The notes under the pieces are model-generated. The model had not been told where the DNA came from, did no database searches, and saw nothing but the letters and a program-made list of their open reading frames with translations. DNA of 58,546 bases from Bacteroidales bacterium M5 (GTDB lineage: Bacteria > Bacteroidota > Bacteroidia > Bacteroidales > Muribaculaceae), in contig LUJP01000028.1 of NCBI GenBank assembly GCA_001689535.1, positions 1 to 58,546 on the forward strand, read 5' to 3'. A program made the position numbers and the translations under genes. How positions within the stretch are numbered: position 1 is the first letter of the stretch; every line of letters begins with the position of its first letter. Shown here piece by piece: positions 42,868 to 51,734 of this stretch.

Positions 42868-43977
42868 CTAAATTTCAGCAGCCTTAAGTTTCTCTGCGTT
42901 TTCGGCCACAATCAGGTGGTCTATACAGTCCTGGATGTCACCGTCGATAAATGCCTGAAGATTGTAGACGGTATAATTTATCCGGTGGTCGGTAATTCGC
43001 CCTTGCGGGAAGTTGTAAGTTCGGATTTTAGCCGAGCGGTCGCCGGTTGAAACAAGAGTTTTACGTCTGGATGCGATATCGTCGATGTATTTCTGATGTT
43101 CTTTATCGTAAATAAAGGATCTCAGGCGGCTCAAAGCGCGTTCTTTATTTTTAGGCTGGTCGCGGGTTTCGGTACATTCGATAAGAATTTCTTCCGTCAC
43201 ACCGGTGTTAGGATTCTTCCAATTGTAGCGAAGGCGCACACCTGACTCAACCTTATTTACGTTCTGGCCGCCAGCACCTCCGCTCCGGAATGTGTCCCAT
43301 TTGATCTCACCTTCGTTAATCTCCACGTCAAAAGGTTCCGCCTCAGGAAGTACGGCTACTGTCGCAGCCGAGGTGTGGACGCGCCCTTGGGTTTCAGTAG
43401 CCGGCACACGCTGCACGCGATGAACACCGCTTTCATATTTCAGGGTGCCGTAAACACTGTCACCGGAAACAGTCATCACAATTTCTTTGTAGCCACCTGA
43501 GGCTCCTTCGCTTGAAGATGTGACAGCAACCTTCCAGCCTTTATTTTCGCAATATCTGATATACATTTTTGCAAGGTCTCCTGCAAAAAGTGCAGCCTCG
43601 TCGCCACCGGTACCTCCTCGAATTTCCAGAATGGCATTCTTGCTGTCTTCTGGGTCGGCAGGAACCAACAGGAGCTTGATTTCTGTCTCAAGTTCTGGCA
43701 TCTGGGTCTGCGCTTCCGAGAGGGTTTCCTGGGCTATTTCTCTGAGATCCGCGTCATTTTCAATTGCAAGGACATTGCGCGCGTCCTCAATGTCATTTAC
43801 CAGAGTCCGATATCTACGGGTCGCTTCTACAAGCTTTCCAAGTTCTTTGTATTCCTTGTTCAGTCTGACATAACGTTTTATATCAGCAATAACCTCGGGA
43901 TCAGTAATTAGCGTACTAACTTCCTCATAGCGGCTTTCTATGCCGTCAAGGCGTTGCAGAAGTGAGTTTTCAGACAT
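42868..43977 (-). CDS. prfA: Peptide chain release factor 1
   Basis: 369 residues from MSENSLLQRLDGIESRYEEV; a longer frame from 44001 adds an unlikely 8-residue tail. Stop-codon recognition motif PAT in RVPATETQGRVH near residue 190 (RF1: UAA/UAG), and GGQ in SGGAGGQNVNKVES near 240 for peptidyl-tRNA hydrolysis. Length is close to the norm (about 360). Promoter: TATCTTTG on the minus strand at 44034-44041. Co-transcribed with pyrF. Confidence 0.96.
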   Translation of the reverse strand: MSENSLLQRLDGIESRYEEVSTLITDPEVIADIKRYVRLNKEYKELGKLVEATRRYRTLVNDIEDARNVLAIENDADLREIAQETLSEAQTQMPELETEIKLLLVPADPEDSKNAILEIRGGTGGDEAALFAGDLAKMYIRYCENKGWKVAVTSSSEGASGGYKEIVMTVSGDSVYGTLKYESGVHRVQRVPATETQGRVHTSAATVAVLPEAEPFDVEINEGEIKWDTFRSGGAGGQNVNKVESGVRLRYNWKNPNTGVTEEILIECTETRDQPKNKERALSRLRSFIYDKEHQKYIDDIASRRKTLVSTGDRSAKIRTYNFPQGRITDHRINYTVYNLQAFIDGDIQDCIDHLIVAENAEKLKAAEI

Positions 43978-44033
43978 GGATTTCGTTAATTCTATTATCA
44001 ATCGACTAAACAGATGAGGTTGTCCTCCAAATG

Positions 44034-44041
44034 CAAAGATA
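44034..44041 (-). promoter_or_regulatory. Possible -7 element for prfA-pyrF
   Basis: On the minus strand TATCTTTG, matching TAnnTTTG, 57 nt upstream of the prfA ATG. No convincing -33 box. Confidence 0.45.
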
Positions 44042-44135
44042 ATGAAAATTATTTTATGAAATAATCATTGACGGAGGAAACAATATGCCTATCGGTAGTG
44101 TAATAATAGAAGAAAGCTACTAAAATAGGACTTAT

Positions 44136-44357
44136 ATGAGAAATAGACGTTGGTACAGATACATCTTTTTCGTATTACTCTTTGTGATTGCGACTCCGGC
44201 AATTGAATCGTGCGGATCGTTGCATAGTTACTGGGGAGTTGAAAATGATTACTATTCCGGAGATGGTTATGAGTATGGAAGGCCCCGCCCACCTAAGCAC
44301 AAGAAATATAAAAAGCATAAGAAACACAAACATCATCATGACTGGGATGATGTTTGA
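44136..44357 (+). CDS. Small His/Lys-rich lipoprotein, unknown function
   Basis: 73 residues. N-terminal basic region and hydrophobic stretch (YIFFVLLFVIAT) end in a lipobox with Cys26 (AIESC). After a Tyr-rich segment (YWGVENDYYSGDGYEYG), the C-terminus is a run rich in Lys and His ending HKHHHDWDD. The His cluster may bind a metal; the charge could fix it to the membrane or peptidoglycan. A terminator hairpin follows immediately, supporting a real short gene. I know no named family. Confidence 0.7.
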   Translation: MRNRRWYRYIFFVLLFVIATPAIESCGSLHSYWGVENDYYSGDGYEYGRPRPPKHKKYKKHKKHKHHHDWDDV

Positions 44358-44358
44358 C

Positions 44359-44416
44359 AACAATAATATTGCCTTGCTCTCATATGTACAGATGGAGAAC
44401 AAGGCAATATATTGTT
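44359..44416 (+). terminator. Hairpin terminator after the small lipoprotein gene
   Basis: Arms 44359-44376 and 44400-44416 pair nearly perfectly (17 bp with one inserted A; core ATTGCCTTG with CAAGGCAAT), starting 2 bp after the lipoprotein stop. Followed by ATTTG. Confidence 0.7.
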
Positions 44417-44443
44417 ATTTGTTGCTAAAAGCAACATGTCACA

Positions 44444-44474
44444 TTGGGTTATTGTTAATAAATGGCTAATTTTG
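44444..44474 (+). promoter_or_regulatory. Promoter for relA and the downstream lipoprotein
   Basis: TTG at 44444-44446 and TAATTTTG at 44467-44474 with a 20-bp spacer match the Bacteroidetes promoter pattern. The ATG of relA is at 44515, 41 bp downstream. Confidence 0.65.
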
Positions 44475-44514
44475 CAATATGCCTTATGGCTTATTATGGA
44501 AATAATCGGGACTT

Positions 44515-46719
44515 ATGAATTCTACAGATATTACTACCGCTGAATTTAAAGAAGTTAAGCTTCTTACGCGAAAGCTCCTTGAACTTACCCGCGATGTACG
44601 AGCCAGGGACGATTTCCGGTATATAAAAGATCTTGCAGTGAAAGCAAATGTCCTTGAACGGGATAAGTTTGGATTTCATCCACTTATTATCAGCCTTTCA
44701 ACCGCAATATCTCTCAGCGAGGAATTCGGAGCCGACAGAAACATGATTATGGCAATCATGCTTTATAAGCTTCTTCCATTGGATAATGAAGGAGGGGGAG
44801 AGGCCATACCTGATGACCAGGATGGAGATATTGCCCATCTGATAGCCGGCCTGTCCAAGGTGAGCTCTCTATATCATAAACATGGCGCTGTGGCATCGGA
44901 AAACTTTAGGAATCTCATGCTTACATTTGCGGAGGATATCCGCGTAATTATAATAATGATTGTTGACCGCCTGGTGCTCATGAGGGCGATAAATCATCAT
45001 CCTGAAGAAAAAATGGTCAAAGACACGGCCATGGAAGCAGTTTATCTTTATACTCCGCTTGCTCACCGTCTGGGTCTGTATAAGATAAAGAGCGCCCTTG
45101 AAGATATGTCGTTGAAGTATACCAACCGGGATATGTACACGCGTATAGCAAGGAAGCTTAATGACACGAAGAAAAACCGTGACGCCTACATTGACAACTT
45201 CATAGCACCCGTCAAGAAAGCTCTTGAAGCTCACGGTTTGAAATTCGATATAAAAGGAAGGACCAAATCTATTTATTCCATCTGGAATAAAATGGTAAAA
45301 CAGAATAATGACGTAGACCATATCTACGACCTTTTCGCCATCAGAGTTATCCTCGATGTACCTATTGAAAGGGAAAGAGCTGAGTGCTGGCTTGCATATT
45401 CTGTAGTGACAGATATGTATCAGCCCAATCCGGCCCGACTCAAAGACTGGCTCAGTATTCCTAAAAGTAATGGCTATGAATCCCTCCATATCACCGTAAT
45501 GGGACCAATGGACCGTTGGGTGGAAGTTCAGATTCGATCCCGGAGAATGGATGAAATAGCCGAGAAAGGAATCGCGGCCCATTGGAAGTATAAAGGAATT
45601 AAGGCCGAGAATAATCTTGACACCTGGATGACTCACGTGCGGGATATTCTTGAGGAGGGTGGAGCTGGTCCTATGGCCTTGATGAGGAATCTAAAGATGG
45701 ACCTCTATAATGAGGAGGTATTTGTTTTTACACCAAAGGGAGATTTATATAAACTGCCTGTCGGTGCTATAGTTCTTGATTTTGCATTTAATATCCACTC
45801 TAAACTCGGATGTACCTGTATAGGCGGTAAGGTCAATGGTAAATCCAAGAAGCTGAATTATAAGCTTAAGAGCGGAGATACTGTTGAAGTCCTTACTTCA
45901 TCCAGTCAGGTGCCTAAACTCGATTGGCTTTCAATGGTAGTGACGTCGAAGGCCCGGAATAAAATTAGGCAGACTATCAATGAGTTAAACAACAAGTCGG
46001 CCGAGCTCGCAAAGGAAATGCTTCAACGACGTTTCCGTAACCGGAAAATAGATCCGGATGAAGGAACGTTAATGAAGGTGATAAAAAAGTCTGGCTACAA
46101 GACTGTTACCGATTTCTATAATGCCATATCCAAGGAGGAGATTGATGTCAACGATGTAATTTCGGACTATGAGAGCCTTGAGCAAAAAGACGAAATTACT
46201 GCAATGGAACGTACTTCAGCGCAGGAGTTTACTCTTCAATCGCCCATATCCGAAGCGGACAACTCTACCTCTGAGGTTCTTGTAATAGGTGACAATGTAA
46301 AAGGACTTAGTTACAAATTTGCCAAGTGTTGCAATCCCATTTACGGAGATAGAGTATTTGGCTTTATATCTTCAGAAGGTACAGTCAAGATTCATCGTGA
46401 GGACTGCCCAAATGCCCGTAATATTCATGACCGTTTTCCATATAGGGTTATCCATACCAAATGGTCAGGAAGAGTAGGGGGGCAGTTTGGTGCTACGCTC
46501 AGAATCGTGGGTACTGACGATATCGGAATTGTCACCAATATTACGTCAATCATCAATAAGCAACCCGATGCATCACTCAGGAGTATCACTATTGATTCTC
46601 ACGATGGAATTTTCCAGGGATTCCTTGGGGTAGGAGTTCTCAATACAAACATCCTCAATTCATTAATTAAAAAAATAAAAACCGTTAAAGGAGTAAAAGA
46701 TGTACAAAGAAACAATTAA
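44515..46719 (+). CDS. relA: RelA/SpoT family (p)ppGpp synthetase with degenerate hydrolase domain
   Basis: 734 residues: pseudo-HD domain (about 20-200), synthetase domain with KGRTKSIYSIWNKM near 247-260, DHIYDLFAIRVILD, YESLHITVMGP and VEVQIRSRRMDEIAEKGIAA, then TGS (VFVFTPKGDLYKLPVGAIVL) and a C-terminal ACT domain. The HD pair that binds metal in the hydrolase is replaced by Tyr84-Lys85 (IMLYKLLP), and the RLHNMR region reads RLVLMR, so hydrolysis should be lost. Synthetase residues are intact, with RLKD (308-311), the charge form usual in bifunctional Rel. So a synthetase-only stringent factor is likely. Overlaps the next gene by 20 bp. Confidence 0.92.
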   Translation: MNSTDITTAEFKEVKLLTRKLLELTRDVRARDDFRYIKDLAVKANVLERDKFGFHPLIISLSTAISLSEEFGADRNMIMAIMLYKLLPLDNEGGGEAIPDDQDGDIAHLIAGLSKVSSLYHKHGAVASENFRNLMLTFAEDIRVIIIMIVDRLVLMRAINHHPEEKMVKDTAMEAVYLYTPLAHRLGLYKIKSALEDMSLKYTNRDMYTRIARKLNDTKKNRDAYIDNFIAPVKKALEAHGLKFDIKGRTKSIYSIWNKMVKQNNDVDHIYDLFAIRVILDVPIERERAECWLAYSVVTDMYQPNPARLKDWLSIPKSNGYESLHITVMGPMDRWVEVQIRSRRMDEIAEKGIAAHWKYKGIKAENNLDTWMTHVRDILEEGGAGPMALMRNLKMDLYNEEVFVFTPKGDLYKLPVGAIVLDFAFNIHSKLGCTCIGGKVNGKSKKLNYKLKSGDTVEVLTSSSQVPKLDWLSMVVTSKARNKIRQTINELNNKSAELAKEMLQRRFRNRKIDPDEGTLMKVIKKSGYKTVTDFYNAISKEEIDVNDVISDYESLEQKDEITAMERTSAQEFTLQSPISEADNSTSEVLVIGDNVKGLSYKFAKCCNPIYGDRVFGFISSEGTVKIHREDCPNARNIHDRFPYRVIHTKWSGRVGGQFGATLRIVGTDDIGIVTNITSIINKQPDASLRSITIDSHDGIFQGFLGVGVLNTNILNSLIKKIKTVKGVKDVQRNN

Positions 46720-47548
46720 AACCGGTCTTATCTCATTAATCTGCATTTCAGCTTTATCTTCCTGCGACAGTAATGGAGAAAAACCGGCCGCTAAGCTTCT
46801 GGAGGAAGCCAAAGAATGCTCTAATGCCGGGCAATTCACTGAAGCTATGGTTCTTATTGATTCTCTTAACAAAACATATCCTGGGGCAGTAAAAGCTCGC
46901 CGCGAATCCACTGCGCTTATGCCAGAAATAACGGAAAAAGCCACACTGGCAGAACTTTCTGTTGCAGACTCGATGGTAGCAGTGCTTCAGCTTCAAGGCG
47001 ATTCGTTAAAGAATGGTATCGAATATGTAAATAATCCCATAGAAGGTTATTATGTAGGAAAGGAAGCCAAAGGTATTGATCCGAATTCCACGGCCGGACT
47101 TCATGGACGTCTTTCGCCCGACGGGAGATTTTATATTATAGCTACCTCTCCCAAAGCGGTAAAATCAACCTCTGTAAGCGTATCGGTTAACGGACTTGAA
47201 GCTGTGACTTCAACCGTGAAATTTGACGGGGAACGGAATGACAGGTCTAATGGCCGTGAAATTATCACGTTCATAGAAGCTGAATGTGATACCATAGGAA
47301 AACTTATTGCAAAGTATCCCGGTAATGAAGTAACCGCGACATTCCATGGGACAGGAAGCGCTGAAATGAAATTGCCCGCCAAGCAGGTTAAAGCAATTGT
47401 TGATTTGTATAGCGCTGCAGCAATAATCCGTGAAAGCAAACTCGCACAACTCCGCAAGTCAAAACTTGAAAAGCGACTCGAAGTTGCAAGAAGCCAAATG
47501 GCCAGAACATTTGATGATGCTAAGGCCAGAGAAGCTGTAGAAGAATGA
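46700..47548 (+). CDS. Lipoprotein with helical N-terminus, unknown function
   Basis: 282 residues. Signal peptide with lipobox, Cys22 (ALSSC). Residues 30-110 are helical and TPR-like (LLEEAKECSNAGQFTEAMVL), then a beta-rich middle (LSPDGRFYIIATSPKAVKST, VNGLEAVTSTVKFDGERND), and a helical Lys/Arg-rich end (ESKLAQLRKSKLEKRLEVAR). Starts inside relA (20-bp overlap), so it is probably translated from the same message. Function unknown. Confidence 0.75.
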   Translation: MYKETIKTGLISLICISALSSCDSNGEKPAAKLLEEAKECSNAGQFTEAMVLIDSLNKTYPGAVKARRESTALMPEITEKATLAELSVADSMVAVLQLQGDSLKNGIEYVNNPIEGYYVGKEAKGIDPNSTAGLHGRLSPDGRFYIIATSPKAVKSTSVSVSVNGLEAVTSTVKFDGERNDRSNGREIITFIEAECDTIGKLIAKYPGNEVTATFHGTGSAEMKLPAKQVKAIVDLYSAAAIIRESKLAQLRKSKLEKRLEVARSQMARTFDDAKAREAVEE

Positions 47549-47963
47549 TCAATATATGAAAACAAGATTCCATTTATAAATTTATAAATTGGGAACGGTT
47601 ATAACTAAAATGGCGATAGGTGCAACGCGCATAATCGGGATTATGTTAAATTACATATCATAGGAATCAACGGATGAAATCAGTAATTTCAAAATAATCA
47701 TTAAACAGCCTTTTAATCGGAATATTTTCCCCCGATTCCTACTATTGCAAATAGATTGCTAATTATTCTGAACGATAATTAGCCGTTTTATCTGCCGTCT
47801 TGTTTACTTTACTCTTTCTCCTCATTATGTAATTATAGTTATATCGAAGGTTTTGCTTAACTTTGCAATGTATTTTATGTAATGGTTCTAAGAATATTGT
47901 CATTATTTAATAGGAGTAATTTTTGTGCTATTAAATAATATTGAATAAATCAGCTTCTGATAT
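47549..47963 (+). other. 415-bp AT-rich intergenic region
   Basis: No convincing gene on either strand. Holds a perfect 9-bp inverted repeat GCTAATTAT/ATAATTAGC (47758-47766 with 47775-47783, 8-nt loop), which could be a weak terminator or a regulator site, and a -7-like TAACTTTG at 47858-47865 about 100 nt before mlaE. The rest is featureless by eye. Confidence 0.5.
47858..47865 (+). promoter_or_regulatory. Possible -7 element for mlaE-mlaF
   Basis: TAACTTTG matches TAnnTTTG and predicts a leader of about 92 nt before the mlaE ATG. No TTG found 20 bp upstream. Confidence 0.45.
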
Positions 47964-48713
47964 ATGGTCCTCAATAAGGCTCTTAAAGATTTTGGCAAAT
48001 ACTGGATGTTCATGGCGCGGGTGTTTACGGTTCCCGATCGCTGGAATGTATTTGGCAGACGTACGGTTCAAGAAATATTTAAACTTGGTATTGATTCAAT
48101 CCCTCTGGTTATCGTAATCTCCATTTTCATTGGTGCCGTTATAACGATTCAGATGCAATTGAACACAACCTCTCCCCTCCTTCCGGCATATTCCGTGGGA
48201 CTTGCAGCTCGAGACATTGTACTCCTTGAATTTTCAAACTCGATTCTCTGTCTTATACTTGCCGGAAAGGTCGGTTCAAACATAGCATCCGAAATTGGCA
48301 CCATGAGGGTGACTGAACAGATTGATGCTCTTGATATCATGGGCGTTAACTCTGCCAACTATCTTGTCTTGCCTAAGGTTGTAGGATTCATATTCTTCAT
48401 GCCTGTTCTTGTTGCATTCTGTATATTCTTCTCCATGATAGGAGGTTTTATTGTCGCAATTTTTACGGATGTTATTTCAATCGCGAAATATACCTACGGT
48501 ATACAGGCGTTCTTCCAGGAATGGTATGTATGGTATGGATTGATCAAATCATTGTTCTTTGCATACGTAATTGCAACGGTATCGTCCTATTATGGCTATT
48601 TTGTCAAAGGTGGTTCTCTCGAAGTGGGAAAAGCGAGTACAAATGCCGTTGTTTCGAGCAGTATTCTGATATTGCTGCTTGATGTTATACTTACCAAGAT
48701 ATTACTGCAATGA
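47964..48713 (+). CDS. mlaE: MlaE-type ABC transporter permease
   Basis: 249 residues with 5-6 membrane helices and the MlaE/YrbE signature: VISIFIGAVITIQMQLNT, then GKVGSNIASEIGTMRVTEQIDAL near residue 100-122, the coupling region facing MlaF. Part of the retrograde or anterograde phospholipid/lipid transport system that maintains outer-membrane asymmetry. Overlaps mlaF by 4 bp (ATGA). Confidence 0.94.
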   Translation: MVLNKALKDFGKYWMFMARVFTVPDRWNVFGRRTVQEIFKLGIDSIPLVIVISIFIGAVITIQMQLNTTSPLLPAYSVGLAARDIVLLEFSNSILCLILAGKVGSNIASEIGTMRVTEQIDALDIMGVNSANYLVLPKVVGFIFFMPVLVAFCIFFSMIGGFIVAIFTDVISIAKYTYGIQAFFQEWYVWYGLIKSLFFAYVIATVSSYYGYFVKGGSLEVGKASTNAVVSSSILILLLDVILTKILLQ

Positions 48714-49486
48714 TAGAAATAAAGGATCTCAAGAAATCATTTGACGGCCGTACTGTACTTTACGGAATCAATTCAACATTTGAAACCGGAAAAACCAATC
48801 TTATTATAGGTCAGAGTGGTTCCGGTAAGACCGTGTTGCTGAAATGTCTGGTAGGTTTGCTCAAGCCCGATTCGGGTGAGATTCTGTATGACGGACGCAA
48901 TGTTCTTCAGATGAATTCCAGTCAGATCAGAGATCTTCGTCAGGAGATAGGAATGCTTTTCCAGGGCTCAGCATTGTTTGATTCCGAGACTGTGCTCGGT
49001 AATGTGATGTTCCCTTTGATTATGTTTTCCAACATGAGCCATTCGGAAATGCTCGAAAGAGCTCATTTCTGTCTTAATCGTGTCAATCTTCAGGGAGCGG
49101 ATAAGAAGTTCCCGTCAGAGATTTCAGGCGGTATGCAGAAACGTGTTGCTATAGCACGTGCTATAGCCCTTAATCCCAAGTATCTCTTCTGCGATGAACC
49201 TAACTCAGGCCTTGACCCGCGTACATCAATAGTAATTGATGAACTTCTGAGTGATATAACCCATGAGTATGGAATTACTACCATTATAAATACACATGAT
49301 ATGAACTCCGTAATGGGTATCGGAGAAAATATTATTTTTATCAATAAGGGTCATCAGGAATGGGTCGGAAATAAAGAGAAAATTTTCCATACGGCCAATG
49401 AAGCTCTCAATGAGTTTGTTTTTGCCACAGATCTTTTCCGTAGAGTTAAAGAATATGTGGTAAAGAATGAGAAGCCGGAGCCATAA
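48710..49486 (+). CDS. mlaF: MlaF-type ABC transporter ATP-binding protein
   Basis: 258 residues. Walker A GQSGSGKTVLLK near residue 35, signature ISGGMQKRVAIARA near 140, Walker B YLFCDEPNSGLDP near 160, and His switch INTHDMNSV near 195. It energises MlaE. No MCE-domain gene (MlaD) follows; a terminator comes after 32 bp, so the substrate-binding subunit must be encoded elsewhere. Confidence 0.95.
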   Translation: MIEIKDLKKSFDGRTVLYGINSTFETGKTNLIIGQSGSGKTVLLKCLVGLLKPDSGEILYDGRNVLQMNSSQIRDLRQEIGMLFQGSALFDSETVLGNVMFPLIMFSNMSHSEMLERAHFCLNRVNLQGADKKFPSEISGGMQKRVAIARAIALNPKYLFCDEPNSGLDPRTSIVIDELLSDITHEYGITTIINTHDMNSVMGIGENIIFINKGHQEWVGNKEKIFHTANEALNEFVFATDLFRRVKEYVVKNEKPEP

Positions 49487-49518
49487 TCCCCTCCCCGTCT
49501 CTTTTTTACATACAAAAG

Positions 49519-49553
49519 AATTCCCGGGAAACTCATTGAGCTACCCGGGAATT
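49519..49553 (+). terminator. Bidirectional hairpin terminator between mlaF and EF-G2 gene
   Basis: Perfect 10-bp inverted repeat AATTCCCGGG/CCCGGGAATT (49519-49528 with 49544-49553), with A-rich sequence before and TTTTT after, between the converging mlaF and EF-G2 gene ends. Confidence 0.8.
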
Positions 49554-49574
49554 TTTGATTATAATTTTGGCGGT

Positions 49575-51734
49575 TTATTCGTCGTTGGCGTGCTTTTCAG
49601 CATACTCCTTGAGTAACTTCTCCTGGACATCGCCCGGGACAAGTTCGTAGGAAGAGAACTTCATTGTGAAGGAAGAACGGCCTCCTGTTATTGAACTGAG
49701 TGAAGTTGAATAGCTTGCCATTTCTTTCAGAGGAACTTTTGCAGAAATCTTTTCAAATCCGTTTTCCGAGGTCATACCCATTATGATGGCGCGACGACCC
49801 TGAAGATCACTCATCACATCGCCCATCACATCGGCAGGCACCATTACATCGACATCATAAACGGGTTCGAGAATCTTTGGATTCGCATTTCGGAATGCCT
49901 CACTAAAGGCATTTCTGCCGGCGAGGCGGAACGATATTTCATTGGAATCAACTGGATGCATCTTGCCGTCGTAAATACATACTCTTACGTCGCGAGCGTA
50001 GCTGCCAGTAAGAGGGCCTTGCTCCATTCGGTCCATCAGCCCCTTGACGATTGCGGGAATGAAGCGTGCGTCAATTGCACCGCCCACTATACAGTTGCAT
50101 ACCACTAGTCTTCCACCCCATTCAAGAGGTATCTCCTGAGTATCGCGAACATTCATCTTGAATTCCTGATTTCCGAATTTGTAAGTATCAGGAGCCGGCA
50201 TTCCGTCATAATAGGGTTCTATTATAAGGTGTACTTCACCAAACTGGCCTGAGCCTCCGGATTGTTTTTTATGACGATAGTCGGCACGGGAGGCCTTGGT
50301 GATTGTCTCGCGATAAGGAATCTTGGGTTCTTCAAATATAATAGGAAGTTTATCGTTATTTTCCACTCTCCACTTAAGGGTACGGAGATGGAATTCACCC
50401 TGACCGCTGAGGATTGTTTGCTTGAGTTCTTTCGACTGCACCACTTCCCATGTGGGATCTTCTTCGTGCATGCGGGTAAGAATAGTTGAGAGCTTCTCTG
50501 CATCAGCTTCGGTAACAGGACGTATGGCGCGCTGATAGCGTGGGGCAGGATATTTAATGAAGTCGAAACGATAGTCACAGCCTTTGGCATCGAGGGTGTT
50601 GCCGGTGCGCGCATCCTTCAGCTTAACAGTTGCACCGATGTCGCCTGCGCAAAGTTTGTCGACAGGAGTCTTGATCTGACCGGAAACACAGAATATCTGT
50701 GCTATACGCTCTTTCGATTCACGGTCTACATTGTCAAGATCTACACCGGGGGTAAGGGTGCCCGACATAACTTTAAAGAAACTTACTTCGCCAATATGCG
50801 GTTCTACAGTGGTTTTGAACATGAAGACGCTAAGCGGGCCATTGCTGTCCGGCTTAACCTCGCGGCCTTCAGTGTCAACCGGAGCGGGCATATCCTCAAC
50901 AAACGGCACGACGTTTCCAAGGAATTCCATCATACGACGTACACCCATATCTTTGGCCGCGCTTACGCAGAACACCGGATAAATCGAGCGGTCAATAAGT
51001 CCTTTTCTGATACCTTCACGCATTTCATCCTCAGAAAGATGTCCCTGCTCGAAGAATTTCTCCATAAGGGTCTCGTCATTTTCGGCCGCAGCTTCTACAA
51101 GGGCCTGATGAAGCTCCTTGGCTTTTTCCATCTGGTCCGCAGGAATTTCTTCAATGGTGGGTGCACCGCCTTCAGGTCCCCATGAGTATTTCTTCATGAG
51201 GAGGACATCAATCATGGAGTTAAAACCGGCACCGCTCGCCAAAGGATACTGAACCAGGACAAGCTTGTTCCCGAAAATATCACGCATCTGGTCGATGACA
51301 TTCTCGAAATCGGCCTTCTCTCCGTCAAGCTGGTTTATGGCGAAAATCACAGGCTTCTTAAGTTGCTGAGTGGTGCGGAAAATATTCTGTGTTCCGACTT
51401 CCACACCATATTGCGCATTTATAAGGATTACACCTGTGTCGGTGACATTTAGGGCTGTGATTGCATTTCCTACGAAATCATCTGCCCCCGGACAGTCTAT
51501 GACATTAAGCTTTTTGTTGTTCCACTCGGCGTAAAATACTGTGGAGAATACAGAATATCCGTATTCCTTCTCTACCGGGAAATAATCACTTACAGTATTT
51601 TTTGCTTCTACGGTTCCGCGACGTTTTATTACACCACACTCGTAGAGCATTGACTCAGCGAGTGTGGTTTTACCGGCGCCCTTACTTCCAAGAAGAGCAA
51701 TGTTTTTAATTTCGTTGGTCTGATAAACTTTCAT
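49575..51734 (-). CDS. fusA2: Elongation factor G paralogue (EF-G2 type)
   Basis: 719 residues with the five-domain EF-G layout (GTPase, domains II-V). G1 is GSKGAGKTT (Lys22), but G3 reads DCPGADDF (80-87), with Ala84 where canonical EF-G has the catalytic His, and G4 is NQLD instead of NKxD. Canonical EF-G would read DTPGHVDF. These changes match EF-G2 of Bacteroides, reported to support translation without GTP hydrolysis and to matter for gut colonisation. Domain IV and V are complete (C-terminus YAEKHANDE). It is a single gene on the minus strand. The housekeeping fusA should lie elsewhere. Confidence 0.9.
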   Translation of the reverse strand: MKVYQTNEIKNIALLGSKGAGKTTLAESMLYECGVIKRRGTVEAKNTVSDYFPVEKEYGYSVFSTVFYAEWNNKKLNVIDCPGADDFVGNAITALNVTDTGVILINAQYGVEVGTQNIFRTTQQLKKPVIFAINQLDGEKADFENVIDQMRDIFGNKLVLVQYPLASGAGFNSMIDVLLMKKYSWGPEGGAPTIEEIPADQMEKAKELHQALVEAAAENDETLMEKFFEQGHLSEDEMREGIRKGLIDRSIYPVFCVSAAKDMGVRRMMEFLGNVVPFVEDMPAPVDTEGREVKPDSNGPLSVFMFKTTVEPHIGEVSFFKVMSGTLTPGVDLDNVDRESKERIAQIFCVSGQIKTPVDKLCAGDIGATVKLKDARTGNTLDAKGCDYRFDFIKYPAPRYQRAIRPVTEADAEKLSTILTRMHEEDPTWEVVQSKELKQTILSGQGEFHLRTLKWRVENNDKLPIIFEEPKIPYRETITKASRADYRHKKQSGGSGQFGEVHLIIEPYYDGMPAPDTYKFGNQEFKMNVRDTQEIPLEWGGRLVVCNCIVGGAIDARFIPAIVKGLMDRMEQGPLTGSYARDVRVCIYDGKMHPVDSNEISFRLAGRNAFSEAFRNANPKILEPVYDVDVMVPADVMGDVMSDLQGRRAIIMGMTSENGFEKISAKVPLKEMASYSTSLSSITGGRSSFTMKFSSYELVPGDVQEKLLKEYAEKHANDE

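Noticed and set aside
44869..45636. 255-aa open frame opposite relA
   Set aside because: Antisense to a clearly conserved relA and without recognisable protein motifs.
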